NCBI RefSeq assembly: GCF_004684775.1
Contig: NZ_SRIC01000064.1
Location: forward strand, 1-32,349
Source of the DNA: Streptomyces sp. MZ04
Lineage (GTDB): Bacteria; Actinomycetota; Actinomycetes; Streptomycetales; Streptomycetaceae
Reading direction: 5' to 3'
DNA length: 32,349 nt
Part shown: positions 7,590-15,543 of the stretch, one piece after another
Layout: the number at the start of each line of letters is the position of its first letter
How positions within the stretch are numbered: the first letter of the stretch is position 1
Program-made: the position numbers and the translations under genes
The notes under the pieces: generated by a model
Told to the model about the DNA's origin: nothing
What the model saw: only the letters and a program-made list of their open reading frames with translations
Databases searched by the model: none

Positions 7590-8111
7590 ATGCACGACAT
7601 GGACCATCGGCTGCTGTCGGCCCTGCGCGACTGCGGCTCCGACACGCGCGTGGCCGCCGCCGCGCGCGCTCTCTCCTGGACCGGCGAGCACGGCGCCCTC
7701 TGGCTCGTCGCGGGCCTCGCGGGCGCCGCCGTCGACCGCGAGCGACGCGGCGCGTGGCTGCGCGGCACGGCGCTCACCGCGGCGGCACACCTGGCCAGCA
7801 TGGGCGTCAAACGCGTCGTACGGCGCCCGCGGCCCGGCGCGGACACGGGAGTGGCGCCCCTCGTCAGGACCGCGGGACGGCACTCCTTCCCCAGCTCGCA
7901 CGCCACTTCGGCCGCCGCCGCGACCGTCGCGTACGGCGCGCTGAGCCCCGTGGGCGCCCGATTCGTGCCGCCGGTCGCCGCCGCGATGTGCGTCTCCCGG
8001 ATGGTCGTCGGCGTCCACTACCCGAGCGACGTGGCCGCGGGAGCGGCCCTCGGCGCCCTCACCGCGCGCGTGGGCGCCGCCTGGATGAACGGGGGCCGCA
8101 GCGATGCCTGA
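7590..8111 (+). CDS. PAP2-family phosphatase, probable decaprenylphosphoryl-5-phosphoribose phosphatase
   Basis: 173 residues from an ATG with an excellent AAAGGAGG site seven bases upstream. The three PAP2 phosphatase motifs are present: KRVVRRPRP at about residues 74-82, FPSSHA (PSGH motif with Ser for Gly) at about 100, and SRMVVGVHYPSD (SRxxxxxHxxxD) at about 137. Hydrophobic segments between them fit an integral membrane phosphatase. In mycobacteria the equivalent enzyme (Rv3807c family) removes the 5-phosphate from polyprenylphosphoryl-phosphoribose. The stop codon overlaps the start of the UbiA phosphoribosyltransferase gene by 8 bases, and DprE1/DprE2 are divergent from it, so the pathway role is a strong inference from context. 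PAP2 proteins in general also act on other lipid phosphates. Confidence 0.82.
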   Translation: MHDMDHRLLSALRDCGSDTRVAAAARALSWTGEHGALWLVAGLAGAAVDRERRGAWLRGTALTAAAHLASMGVKRVVRRPRPGADTGVAPLVRTAGRHSFPSSHATSAAAATVAYGALSPVGARFVPPVAAAMCVSRMVVGVHYPSDVAAGAALGALTARVGAAWMNGGRSDA

Positions 8112-9057
8112 ACGCGCCGCCCTGCTCGAACGCCCCGGCCCGCCCCAGCCGTCGGGCCCCCGACCGCTCACCCTGCCGCTCGGCCTCCTGAAGACCGCGC
8201 GCCCCCGCCAGTGGGTGAAGAACGTCCTGGTCGTCGCGGCCCCCGCCGCGGCGGGCGAACTCTTCTCGCGCCACTCGCTCAGCCAACTCGCCATCGTCTT
8301 CGTGCTGTTCACGGCCGCCGCGTCCGCCGTCTACCTCATCAACGACGCACGCGACGCCGACGCCGACCGCGCCCACCCCACCAAGTGCCGCAGACCGGTC
8401 GCGGCCGGGCAGGTCCCGGTACCCGTCGCCTACGCGGTCGGGGGACTGCTCGCCGTCCTCGCGCCCACGACCGCCGCCGCGCTCTGCACACCGCTGACCG
8501 CTGTGCTGCTCGCCGCCTACGTAGTGATGCAACTCGCCTACTGCGTCAGCCTCAAGCACGTGCTCGTCGTCGATCTCGCCGTCGTCACCACGGGCTTCCT
8601 GATGCGCGCCATGATCGGCGGGCTCGCCCTCGGCATCCCGCTCTCGCGCTGGTTCCTCATCACCACCGGCTTCGGCGCGCTCTTCATGGTCTCCGCCAAG
8701 CGCTACTCCGAAGCCGTCCAGATGTCCGCGAGCGCCGAGAAACTGGGCGCCACGCGCGCGTTGCTCACCGAATACACCACCGGGTACCTGCGCTTCGTGT
8801 GGCAGCTGGCCGCCGGGGTCGCCGTCCTCGCCTACTGCCTGTGGGCCATGGAGAGCGGCGGCACCGCCAACGGCAGCCTGCTGCCCTGGCGGCAGCTGTC
8901 GATGGCCGCCTTCGTCCTCGCGGTCCTGCGGTACGCCGTGTTCGCCGACCGGGGCACCGCGGGCGAGCCCGAGGACGTCGTCCTGCGCGACCGGGCGCTC
9001 GCCGTCATCGGCGTGGTGTGGCTGGCGATGTACGGACTCGCGGTCGCCGACTGGTGA
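8104..9057 (+). CDS. UbiA-family decaprenyl-phosphate phosphoribosyltransferase
   Basis: 317 residues with eight or nine membrane segments. It has the first Asp-rich motif of UbiA enzymes, NDARDADAD at residues 80-88, and the second region as DLAVVTTGFLMRAMIGG. ARPRQWVKNVLVVAAP near the N-terminus and HPTKCRRPVAAG after the Asp motif are typical of the Rv3806c branch, which transfers phosphoribose from PRPP to polyprenyl phosphate. It would be the entry step of polyprenylphosphoryl-arabinose synthesis. The ATG overlaps the end of the phosphatase gene (ATGCCTGA), and its stop overlaps the GtrA start (GTGA), so translation is coupled throughout. Confidence 0.9.
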   Translation: MPERAALLERPGPPQPSGPRPLTLPLGLLKTARPRQWVKNVLVVAAPAAAGELFSRHSLSQLAIVFVLFTAAASAVYLINDARDADADRAHPTKCRRPVAAGQVPVPVAYAVGGLLAVLAPTTAAALCTPLTAVLLAAYVVMQLAYCVSLKHVLVVDLAVVTTGFLMRAMIGGLALGIPLSRWFLITTGFGALFMVSAKRYSEAVQMSASAEKLGATRALLTEYTTGYLRFVWQLAAGVAVLAYCLWAMESGGTANGSLLPWRQLSMAAFVLAVLRYAVFADRGTAGEPEDVVLRDRALAVIGVVWLAMYGLAVADW

Positions 9058-9515
9058 GCGTGGTGAGCGCACTCAGGGAGCGGCTGCGGGCCATGGGCCC
9101 CGAACTGCTCGGCTTCGCCGCCGCCGGGATCTGCGCGTACGCCGCCGACCTCGGCCTCTTCATCTGGCTGCGCGGCCCCGTCGGCCTGGACCCGCTGACC
9201 GCCAAGGCGCTGTCCTTCGTGGCCGGTTGCACCGTCGCGTACGCGGGCAACGCGCTCGGCACCTACCGGCGCGAGCAGGCCCGGGTGTCGCGCCTGCGCC
9301 AGTACGGGATCTTCTTCGCCGTCAACATCGCGGGCGCCGTCGTGCAGTTGCTGTGCATCGCGGTGTCCCACTACGGCCTCGGCCTCACCTCGCAGCGCGC
9401 GGACACCGTCTCCGGAGCCGGAATCGGTATGGCGCTCGCCACTGTTCTGCGTTTTTGGGGTACCCGGACCTTGGTCTTCCGCACAGCGGGCAGGGAGGCG
9501 TCATGGACTGGCTGA
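9054..9515 (+). CDS. GtrA-family membrane protein, possible polyprenylphosphoryl-arabinose flippase
   Basis: 153 residues, four membrane segments. GtrA signature features are present: ELLGFAAAGICAYAADLGLF at the first segment, AKALSFVAGCTVAYAGNALGTY in the middle, and FWGTRTLVF at the end. GtrA proteins move or help present polyprenyl-linked sugars across the membrane. The mycobacterial member Rv3789 is associated with decaprenylphosphoryl-arabinose and lies beside dprE1/dprE2, which matches this position. It starts with GTG overlapping the UbiA stop by four bases; a GTG three codons later is also possible. Its end overlaps the YihY gene by 13 bases. Confidence 0.85.
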   Translation: MSVVSALRERLRAMGPELLGFAAAGICAYAADLGLFIWLRGPVGLDPLTAKALSFVAGCTVAYAGNALGTYRREQARVSRLRQYGIFFAVNIAGAVVQLLCIAVSHYGLGLTSQRADTVSGAGIGMALATVLRFWGTRTLVFRTAGREASWTG

Positions 9516-10558
9516 AAAAGCTCCCCGGAATCGGGCCCCTGGTGGAGCGCGCGATGCGCACGCGCGCGTGGAGCGCGTACGAGCGGCTCGACCGCGTGCA
9601 CTGGACCCGGCTCGCCGCCGCCATGACGTTCATCAGCTTCCTCGCGCTCTTCCCGCTGATCACGGTCGCCGCCGCGATCGCCGCCGCGACGCTCTCCAGC
9701 AGCCGGCAGCGGGAGCTCGAGGACAAGATCGCCGAGCAGGTCCCCGGCATCTCCGACCAGCTGAACCTGAACGCCCTGGTCGACAACGCGGGCACCATCG
9801 GACTCGTCGCGGGCGCCGTCCTGCTCTTCACCGGCATCGGCTGGGTCGGCTCGATAAGGGAGTGCCTGCGGGCCGTCTGGGAGCTGGAGGACGCGGACGA
9901 GAACCCCGTCCTGCGCAAGCTCAAGGACACCGGGGTGCTCATCGGCCTCGGTGGCGCCGGGCTCGCCTCCGTCGCCGCCTCCACCCTCGCGTCGACCGCC
10001 CTCGGCTGGAGCGCCGACCTCCTGGGCGTCTCCCGGGACGGCTGGGGCGGTGTGCTGCTCCAGGGGGTCGCGTTCGCCGTCGCCGTCCTCGCGGACTTCC
10101 TGCTCCTGCTGTACGTCCTGACGCTGCTGCCCGGCGTCCAGCCGCCGCGCCGGCTGCTGATCATCGCGGCGCTGATGGGCGCCGCCGGGTTCGAACTGCT
10201 CAAGCTGCTGCTCGGCGGCTACATGAAGGGCGTCGCCGCGCGGAGCATGTACGGCGCCTTCGGAGTGCCCGTCGCCCTGCTCCTGTGGATCAACTTCACC
10301 GCGAAACTCCTGCTGTTCTGCGCCGCCTGGACGGCGACAGAGCAGCCGGAACGTACACAGGAAGAGCAGGAAGAGCAGGAAGAGCAGGAAGAGCTAGAGC
10401 AGGAAGAGCGAGAAGAAGACGGCCAGGACGACGAGGCTTCCCCCGAAGACATCGAAGACATCGAAGACATCGAAGACATCGAAGACATCGAAGACGTCGA
10501 AGACGTCAGTGACGGTCCTTCCGGCGCACCAGGTCCGGCAGCGGCAGCCGGCGGCTGA
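9503..10558 (+). CDS. YihY/BrkB-family membrane protein with acidic repeat tail
   Basis: 351 residues from an ATG with GGGAGG upstream; it overlaps the GtrA gene by 13 bases. Six membrane segments and the family's conserved features are seen: RLAAAMTFISFLALFPLITVAAA, GWVGSIRECLRAVWE and YGAFGVPVALLLWINFTAKLLLF. The family was once called ribonuclease BN, but members are membrane proteins of uncertain function. From residue about 280 the protein turns into an acidic tail: (EEQ)n, then (EDI/V)7, ending in Pro/Gly/Ala. The tail comes from 9-bp tandem repeats (10361-10396 and 10445-10507). Its last 53 bases overlap the end of the convergent carboxypeptidase gene. Confidence 0.85.
   Translation: MDWLKKLPGIGPLVERAMRTRAWSAYERLDRVHWTRLAAAMTFISFLALFPLITVAAAIAAATLSSSRQRELEDKIAEQVPGISDQLNLNALVDNAGTIGLVAGAVLLFTGIGWVGSIRECLRAVWELEDADENPVLRKLKDTGVLIGLGGAGLASVAASTLASTALGWSADLLGVSRDGWGGVLLQGVAFAVAVLADFLLLLYVLTLLPGVQPPRRLLIIAALMGAAGFELLKLLLGGYMKGVAARSMYGAFGVPVALLLWINFTAKLLLFCAAWTATEQPERTQEEQEEQEEQEELEQEEREEDGQDDEASPEDIEDIEDIEDIEDIEDVEDVSDGPSGAPGPAAAAGG
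10361..10507. repeat. Two 9-bp tandem repeat tracts coding the YihY acidic tail
   Basis: GAAGAGCAG occurs three times perfectly from 10361 to 10387, followed by degenerate copies to about 10396. GAAGACATC occurs five times from 10445 to 10489, followed by two GAAGACGTC copies to 10507. Both periods are multiples of three, so copy-number changes keep the frame. The last copy runs into the stop codon (10506-10508) of the convergent gene. Confidence 0.95.
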
Positions 10559-11768
10559 TCACGAACCACCCGGCGGCCAGAAGCACCAGCACACCGCCCA
10601 CGACGCCGAGCGCGACGCCGACGCCGCCGCCCGAGTCCTTCTCGGAGGCGTGCGCCACGTTCTTGGCCGAATCCGACTTGCCCTTGCCCGCGCCCGGAGC
10701 GCCCTTGCCGCTGCCCGTGGCGGCACCCTTCGGGGGGACCAGCTCGCCCACCGGGTCGACCTTGCCCGAGGCCTGGAAGCCCCAGTCCAGAAGGCGTTCC
10801 GTCTCCTTGTAGACGGCGTGCTGCTCCCCGGAGTCAGGGTTCATGACGGTGACGAGCAGCACCTTGCCGTCGCGCTCGGCGACGCCGGTGAAGGTGGTGC
10901 CGGCGTTCGTGGTGCTGCCGTTCTTGACGCCCGCGATGCCCTTGTAGGGATCGAGACCGACGTCTCCTGTAAGGAGTCGGTTGGTGTTCTGGATCTCGAA
11001 GGAATCGCGCTTCTTCTTGCCCTTGTCCTTGCCCTTCGTGACCTTCTTGGTCTCGCCGGGGAACTTGGCGGTGGCCGTCGAGCAGTACTCGCGGAAGTCC
11101 TTCTTCTGCAGCCCGGAGCGGGCGAACAGCGTCAGGTCGTACGCGGAGGAGACCTGCTTGTTCGCGTCGTAGCCGTCCGGACTGACCACGTTGGTGTCCA
11201 GGGCCTGCAGTTCCTCGGCGTGGGCCTGCATGTCCTTGACGGTCTGCGCGACGCCGCCGTTCATCGCCGACAGCACGTGCACCGCGTCGTTGCCCGACCG
11301 CAGGAAGACGCCGAGCCACAGGTCGTGGACCGTGTACGTCTCGTCCTCCTTGACGCCGACCATGCTGCTGCCCGCGCCGATGCCCGCCAGGTCGGAGAGC
11401 TCGACCTTGTGCTTCTGCGTCTTGGGGAACTTCGGCAGGACCGTGTCCGCGAAGAGCATCTTCAGGGTGCTCGCCGGGGGCAGCTTCCAGTGCGCGTTGT
11501 GCGACGCGAGCACGTCACCCGACTCGGCGTCCGAGACGATCCAGGAGCGTGCCGACAGGTCCTTGGGGAGCACGGGCGCGCCCGCCTTGAGGCTCACCTG
11601 GGTGCCTGCCTCGCCGAGCTTGGCGCCGCCGACCGTCGACATGGAGGAGGGCGGTTTCGGCTTCTTGTCGTCTCCCGGCTTGCCGTCCGCCAGTGCGGGC
11701 GCTGCGGTCGAAAAGGTCAACAATGCGGCGGAAGTGACCAACAAGGCGGTCTTTTTTACGGCAGGCAC
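10506..11768 (-). CDS. D-alanyl-D-alanine carboxypeptidase (S11 family), membrane anchored
   Basis: 420 residues from a GTG at 11768. A signal peptide at 1-27 (VPAVKK, hydrophobic core, ALA) exports it. The penicillin-binding active site is seen as STLK at residues 100-103 (SxxK) and SGN at 159-161. The third motif, normally KTG, reads KNG at 283-285. A Lys/Gly/Ala-rich linker at about 355-380 leads to a single membrane segment at about 385-407 and a basic cytoplasmic tail, as in PBP5-like enzymes. It trims the terminal D-Ala of peptidoglycan pentapeptides. No good ribosome binding site precedes this GTG. A CTG 24 codons upstream has CAGGAG nine bases before it, but would put an extra 24 residues before a normal signal peptide. 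The 3' end overlaps the YihY gene by 53 bases. Confidence 0.87.
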   Translation of the reverse strand: MPAVKKTALLVTSAALLTFSTAAPALADGKPGDDKKPKPPSSMSTVGGAKLGEAGTQVSLKAGAPVLPKDLSARSWIVSDAESGDVLASHNAHWKLPPASTLKMLFADTVLPKFPKTQKHKVELSDLAGIGAGSSMVGVKEDETYTVHDLWLGVFLRSGNDAVHVLSAMNGGVAQTVKDMQAHAEELQALDTNVVSPDGYDANKQVSSAYDLTLFARSGLQKKDFREYCSTATAKFPGETKKVTKGKDKGKKKRDSFEIQNTNRLLTGDVGLDPYKGIAGVKNGSTTNAGTTFTGVAERDGKVLLVTVMNPDSGEQHAVYKETERLLDWGFQASGKVDPVGELVPPKGAATGSGKGAPGAGKGKSDSAKNVAHASEKDSGGGVGVALGVVGGVLVLLAAGWFVISRRLPLPDLVRRKDRH

Positions 11769-11864
11769 GGACGAGAACGTACAGGGCGCCGCTGTGGAAG
11801 TCGCCGCCGAGGTGGCCAGTGTGTCGCGCTCCTGACCCCGGAGGCGGTGCGGAAGGGAGGCTCG

Positions 11865-11881
11865 CGATACTGAACGTATGA
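11865..11881 (+). promoter_or_regulatory. CGATACTGANNGTATGA element at the start of the small membrane protein gene
   Basis: CGATACTGAACGTATGA contains a TATAAT-like GATACT six bases before the ATG at 11878 and an inverted repeat ATAC-N5-GTAT that includes the start codon. The response regulator gene begins with the same element (16373-16389, minus) differing at two positions only. It may be a leaderless promoter with an overlapping operator. Confidence 0.4.
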
Positions 11882-12117
11882 AGCTCAGCCGCCCGGTCTC
11901 CTGGTTCCTGCTCGCCTTCGGCGTGTGGAGCTGGTTCATCTGGATCACTTTCGTCAAGAACCTGTGGAAGGACGGCAGCGGGCTCGCCTTCGACGACGGC
12001 GACCCGACCGCGTACTTCTGGGTCCACCTGACGCTCGCCGTCGCCTCCTTTGTCTTGGGGACGGTGGTAGGGACCATCGGGTTGCGTGGAGTGCGGGCTC
12101 TGCGCCGTACGTCATAG
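11878..12117 (+). CDS. Small two-helix membrane protein
   Basis: 79 residues. Two membrane segments are clear, at about residues 7-26 (SWFLLAFGVWSWFIWITF) and 47-68 (FWVHLTLAVASFVLGTVVGTIG), joined by a short acidic loop containing LAFDDGDPTAYFW. The C-terminus is basic (LRGVRALRRTS), which places it in the cytoplasm. No enzyme motif is seen. The gene ends two bases before the start of the metallophosphoesterase gene, so the two are probably co-translated. The nearest AGGGAGG is 17 bases from the ATG, too far for normal initiation; GATACT six bases upstream suggests a leaderless message. Confidence 0.8.
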   Translation: MKLSRPVSWFLLAFGVWSWFIWITFVKNLWKDGSGLAFDDGDPTAYFWVHLTLAVASFVLGTVVGTIGLRGVRALRRTS

Positions 12118-12119
12118 CA

Positions 12120-13442
12120 GTGATCGTTCTCTTCGTGCTCATCGGCGTCGCCGTGCTCGCGGCCTTCGCCGGGCTGCAGTGGTACGCGTGGCGCCGCCTT
12201 GTGCGGGACACGACGGCGCGGCCCGGGTTCGTGCGGCGGGCCGGGGTGGTGGTCTTCGTGGCGGGGCCGCTGCTGATGTTCGCGGCGGTCGGCAGCGAGC
12301 GGGCCGGTGCGCCGTTCTGGCTGCAGAAGGTGCTCGCCTGGCCGGGCTTCATGTGGATGGCCCTGTCGATCTACCTGGTGCTCGCACTGCTCGCGGGGGA
12401 GCTCGTACGCCCTGTCCTGCTGAGGCTGCTGCCGGAGCGACGTTCGCAGACGACTCCTACGGAGAGGTCGCCTTCGGAAGCCACTCCCACGGAGACGTCG
12501 CTTTCGGAGGCCACTCCTACGGAGGACCCGGCTTCGGCTGATGACGCCCCCGTCGCCTCCGTCGCCTCCGTCGCCGCCGAGGAAGCGCCGCGGAAACCGG
12601 CCACTCCCGCTCCCACTCCCTCGCGCCGCCTCTTCGTCTCCCGGATCGTCGGCGGGACCGCCGCAGCCTTCGCCGTCGGAACGGTGGGCTACGGGACGTA
12701 CGGCGTGCTGCGCGGCCCTCGCGTGAAGCGCGTCACCGTGCCGCTGGCCAGGCTGCCGCGCGGGGCGCACGGGTTCCGGATCGCCGTGGTCAGCGACATC
12801 CACCTGGGGCCGATCCTCGGACGCGGCTTCACCCAGCGCGTGGTCGACACGATCAACGGCACGCAGCCCGACCTCATCGCCGTCGTCGGTGACCTCGTCG
12901 ACGGCGATGTCGAGAACCTCGGACCCGCGGCGGCGCCGCTCGCACAGCTCCGGGCCCGGCACGGGAGTTACTTCGTCACCGGCAACCACGAGTACTTCTC
13001 CGGAGCGGAGCAGTGGGTCGATCACGTACGCGAACTCGGCCTGCACCCACTGGAGAACGCGCGCACCGAACTGCCCGCGTTCGACCTCGCGGGCGTGGAC
13101 GACGTGGCGGGCGAGAGCGAGGGGCACGGGCCCGACTTCGCCAAGGCGCTGGGCGACCGTGACCGGTCACGGGCGTCCGTGCTCCTCGCCCATCAGCCGG
13201 TCGTCATCCACGACGCGGTCAAGCACGGCGTCGACCTCCAGCTCTCCGGGCACACCCACGGCGGACAGCTCTGGCCAGGCAATTTCATCGCCGACCTGGC
13301 CAATCCGACGCTTGCCGGACTTGAGCGGTACGGCGACACCCAGCTGTACGTGACGCGGGGCGCCGGCGCGTGGGGGCCGCCTGTGCGGGTCGGGGCGCCG
13401 TCCGACATCACGGTCGTGGAACTGGCCTCCCGCCAGGCGTAA
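12120..13442 (+). CDS. Membrane-anchored metallophosphoesterase (YkuE/YaeI-like)
   Basis: 440 residues from a GTG two bases after the preceding stop; the ribosome binding site is weak, so the start is uncertain. Three hydrophobic segments occur in the first 100 residues, then a Thr/Ser/Glu/Pro linker at about 110-160 built partly from a 10-residue repeat, then an Arg-Arg-Leu-Phe-Val-Ser signal-like segment at about 163-190. The catalytic domain has all calcineurin-like metal motifs: DIHLG, GDLVDG, GNHEY and GHTHGGQ. These bind two metal ions and cleave phosphoesters or pyrophosphates; relatives act on lipid-linked or nucleotide substrates. The topology puts the catalytic domain outside the membrane. 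The real substrate is unknown. Confidence 0.87.
   Translation: MIVLFVLIGVAVLAAFAGLQWYAWRRLVRDTTARPGFVRRAGVVVFVAGPLLMFAAVGSERAGAPFWLQKVLAWPGFMWMALSIYLVLALLAGELVRPVLLRLLPERRSQTTPTERSPSEATPTETSLSEATPTEDPASADDAPVASVASVAAEEAPRKPATPAPTPSRRLFVSRIVGGTAAAFAVGTVGYGTYGVLRGPRVKRVTVPLARLPRGAHGFRIAVVSDIHLGPILGRGFTQRVVDTINGTQPDLIAVVGDLVDGDVENLGPAAAPLAQLRARHGSYFVTGNHEYFSGAEQWVDHVRELGLHPLENARTELPAFDLAGVDDVAGESEGHGPDFAKALGDRDRSRASVLLAHQPVVIHDAVKHGVDLQLSGHTHGGQLWPGNFIADLANPTLAGLERYGDTQLYVTRGAGAWGPPVRVGAPSDITVVELASRQA
12453..12539. repeat. 30-bp tandem repeat, about 2.9 copies, in the metallophosphoesterase linker
   Basis: Copies start at 12453, 12483 and 12513; the third is incomplete and diverged. They encode TPTERSPSEA, TPTETSLSEA and TPTEDPASA, a flexible, hydroxyl- and acid-rich linker between the membrane helices and the catalytic domain. 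Confidence 0.85.
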
Positions 13443-13611
13443 TCGGCTGTTGGTTCGATTCGGATCCCTTTGGTTCGGACTTGGCCGGATACTGCGGGGT
13501 CGCACGGTGACGGTGTGACACCGGGCACTTCCTCTGCGCAGCATCTGATGTCGGAAGTGTGTACGGTTCTCGGCGCTTTGGTGTGCTCGAGGCTGACGGG
13601 GGGACCGAAGT
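13443..13611. promoter_or_regulatory. Intergenic region before the ATPase regulator gene
   Basis: 169 bases without a gene. TTGGTTCG appears twice (near 13450 and 13471). CACTTCC (13526-13532) and GGAAGTG (13553-13559) are inverted arms of 7 bases with a 20-base loop, and -10-like GATACT and TACGGT occur downstream of the duplicated octamer and of the inverted arms respectively. I cannot choose a single promoter. Confidence 0.3.
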
Positions 13612-14031
13612 TTGTTACGACGTCACGCGTTCCGGCTGCCACCGCATCCGGCGTCCGTCGCGCTCGCTCGCATTCGCGTTCGCGATCATTTGACGGCCTG
13701 GGGGCATACGGAGAAGAGCGTGGCGCGCCATGACGTCGTACTCCTGGTGTCGGAACTCGCGACGAACGCGGTCTGTCACGGCCTGGTCCTAGAGCGGGAG
13801 TTCGAGGTGGCGGTCACGGTGCTCGCCGACGGCGACTGCTTCATCGAGGTCTCCGACGAAAGCCCTCTGGGCCCGGAGCTACGGGGCTCGGGCTCCTGGG
13901 AGGACGAGAACGGCCGGGGCCTGAGGCTCCTTGACGCCCTGGCCGACGCGTGGGGCGTCTGGCAGCGGGGGAGACACGGCAAGACGGTGTGGGCGCTCGT
14001 GCGGGGCACGGGCGATACGGGGTGGGCCTGA
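13612..14031 (+). CDS. RsbW-like ATP-binding regulatory protein (HATPase_c)
   Basis: 139 residues from a TTG start with GGGGGGA eight bases before it. The GHKL ATP-binding fold is recognisable: N-box VSELATNAVCHG at about residues 46-57, G1-like VSDESPLGP at about 80, and G2-like ENGRGLRLLDALADAWGV at about 98-115. Such short stand-alone domains are anti-sigma-factor kinases or regulatory ATPases, of which Streptomyces has dozens; they bind or phosphorylate STAS-domain antagonists. No anti-sigma antagonist or sigma-B-like gene is adjacent, so the partner is elsewhere. It is convergent with the sensor kinase gene, with a 17-bp triple repeat between them. Confidence 0.85.
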   Translation: MLRRHAFRLPPHPASVALARIRVRDHLTAWGHTEKSVARHDVVLLVSELATNAVCHGLVLEREFEVAVTVLADGDCFIEVSDESPLGPELRGSGSWEDENGRGLRLLDALADAWGVWQRGRHGKTVWALVRGTGDTGWA

Positions 14032-14044
14032 TGGCGGGCGGGTA

Positions 14045-14095
14045 GCCACCGCGTACTGGCCGCCACCGCGTACTGGCCGCCCCCGCGTACTGGCC
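14045..14095. repeat. 17-bp direct repeat, three copies, between convergent genes
   Basis: Copies of GCCACCGCGTACTGGCC at 14045-14061 and 14062-14078, and a third with one change (GCCCCCGCG...) at 14079-14095. The repeat fills most of the gap between the ends of two convergent genes (stops at 14031 and 14101). Each copy can pair GGCC-type ends, so a terminator or protein-binding role is possible but unproven. Confidence 0.9.
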
Positions 14096-14100
14096 AAGCG

Positions 14101-15543
14101 TCAACCCGGGCTCTGCGCAGGCAGCGTGACCGTCACCGTGAGCCCCTTGCCCGGAGTCGTCTCCACGGCGACCTGGCCTCCGTGCGCGGTGACGACCCCC
14201 TGCACGATCGCCATGCCCAGGCCGCTGCCCGCGCCGCCGCCCGCGCGGAAGAAGCGGTCGAAGATGCGGGCCGCGTCCTCCTCCGCGAGGCCGGGGCCCC
14301 GGTCCTCCACGCGCAGCCGCACAAGCCCGTCCGCCCGCTCCAGGCCCAGCGTGACCGGCGCGTCGGAGGGGGTGTGGACGCGTACGTTGCCCAGGAGGTT
14401 GCCGAGCACCTTGCGCAGCCCGGACTCGTCCGCGCGGATCAGCAGGGCGCCCTCGGCGCGGACGGTGAGCGGGCGCTCCGGTTCCTGCACCCGCAGATCG
14501 TCGGCGGCGTCCCGCACCAGGCGGCTCAAGTCGACGTTCCTGAAGTCCAGTTCCGGCCGCTGGTCCAGGCGGGCCAGGGTGAGGAGTTCGTCGACGAGGC
14601 GGCCCATCCGGTCGGCCTCCGCGTTGACGCGGTCCCACGCGCGCGTGCGTTCCGCCGGGTCGCGGAGCATCCCCTTGTCGTACAGCTGGAGATAGCCGCG
14701 GATCGCCGACAGCGGCGTACGCAGCTCGTGCGAGGCGTCGGCGACGAAGCGGCGCAGCTGTGCCGAGCTGCGTTCGCGGGTCTCGAAGGCCGATTCGACC
14801 TGGTGCAGCATGGAGTTGAGGGCGAGCCGCAGCTGCTCGGTCTCCATCGCGGGGGTGCGGCTCGACGGCACCCGCCGCGTCAGGTCGCCGTCGGCGATCG
14901 CGGACGCGGTCTCGACCATGTCCTCCAGCGGGCGCAGACGGTGGTGCGCGGAGATCATCGTCAGGACGGCCAGCAGCGCCAACAGGACCACTCCGAAGGC
15001 GGCGTCGACCTTCAGCGCCTTCTTGATGCCCGAATGCAGGCTCTCCGTAGAGGTCGCCATCAGGACGGTCGTGCCGTCGTCGAGTCGCGCGCCCACCGTG
15101 CGGTACGGGTCGCCGCCCAAGGTGACGTCGCGCGGCTGCGAGGCGCTGACCAGGGCGCCCGGGTCGTCCACCGCGGAGGCCAGGGCGCGCTGGCGCGGCG
15201 TCGGCTCGAGCGAGCCGATGGGAACGGGCTTCCCGGAGGCGCCGATCGCGACGATGAGCGTGTCCGCGCGCGGGAGCCCGTCCCGTTCGGTGCCGTCGGG
15301 GGAGAGGCTGTCGAGCGCCATGCCGAGCGCGCTGATGTACTCGATCTGCTTCATGGTGAGACCCATGCGGTGCAGCGAGTCGCGCGACGAGGTCAGCTCC
15401 GCGTCGATGTTGTCGAGCAGGAAGTGCCGCATGCCCATGATGCTCACGGCCGTGGCGGTGACGATGCCGAGGGCGAGCAGCGCCACGTTGACCCAGGTGA
15501 GCTTGGCGCGCAGCGAGCGCATGCCGCGGTGCGCACGCCTCAT
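14101..15543 (-). CDS. Two-component sensor histidine kinase
   Basis: 480 residues. Its ATG overlaps the response regulator stop (ATGA), so the pair is co-translated. Order: membrane segment 1 at about 14-37, an extracytoplasmic sensor region at about 40-178, membrane segment 2 at about 181-199, HAMP to about 255, a HisKA domain with the phospho-accepting His272 in ASHELRTPLSAIRGY, and a HATPase domain with GNLLGNVRVHTP (N-box), EDRGPGL (G1), FDRFFRAGG (F) and GSGLGMAIV (G2). All motifs needed for autophosphorylation are intact. The sensor region has no recognised ligand domain. With the MMPL exporter gene starting beyond the response regulator in the opposite direction, the natural guess is that it senses envelope stress or a lipid or drug substrate. 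Confidence 0.95.
   Translation of the reverse strand: MRRAHRGMRSLRAKLTWVNVALLALGIVTATAVSIMGMRHFLLDNIDAELTSSRDSLHRMGLTMKQIEYISALGMALDSLSPDGTERDGLPRADTLIVAIGASGKPVPIGSLEPTPRQRALASAVDDPGALVSASQPRDVTLGGDPYRTVGARLDDGTTVLMATSTESLHSGIKKALKVDAAFGVVLLALLAVLTMISAHHRLRPLEDMVETASAIADGDLTRRVPSSRTPAMETEQLRLALNSMLHQVESAFETRERSSAQLRRFVADASHELRTPLSAIRGYLQLYDKGMLRDPAERTRAWDRVNAEADRMGRLVDELLTLARLDQRPELDFRNVDLSRLVRDAADDLRVQEPERPLTVRAEGALLIRADESGLRKVLGNLLGNVRVHTPSDAPVTLGLERADGLVRLRVEDRGPGLAEEDAARIFDRFFRAGGGAGSGLGMAIVQGVVTAHGGQVAVETTPGKGLTVTVTLPAQSPG

Noticed and set aside
13443..13611. Small gene between the metallophosphoesterase and ATPase genes
   Set aside because: Short frames have no ribosome binding site or plausible composition; the stretch looks like promoter DNA.
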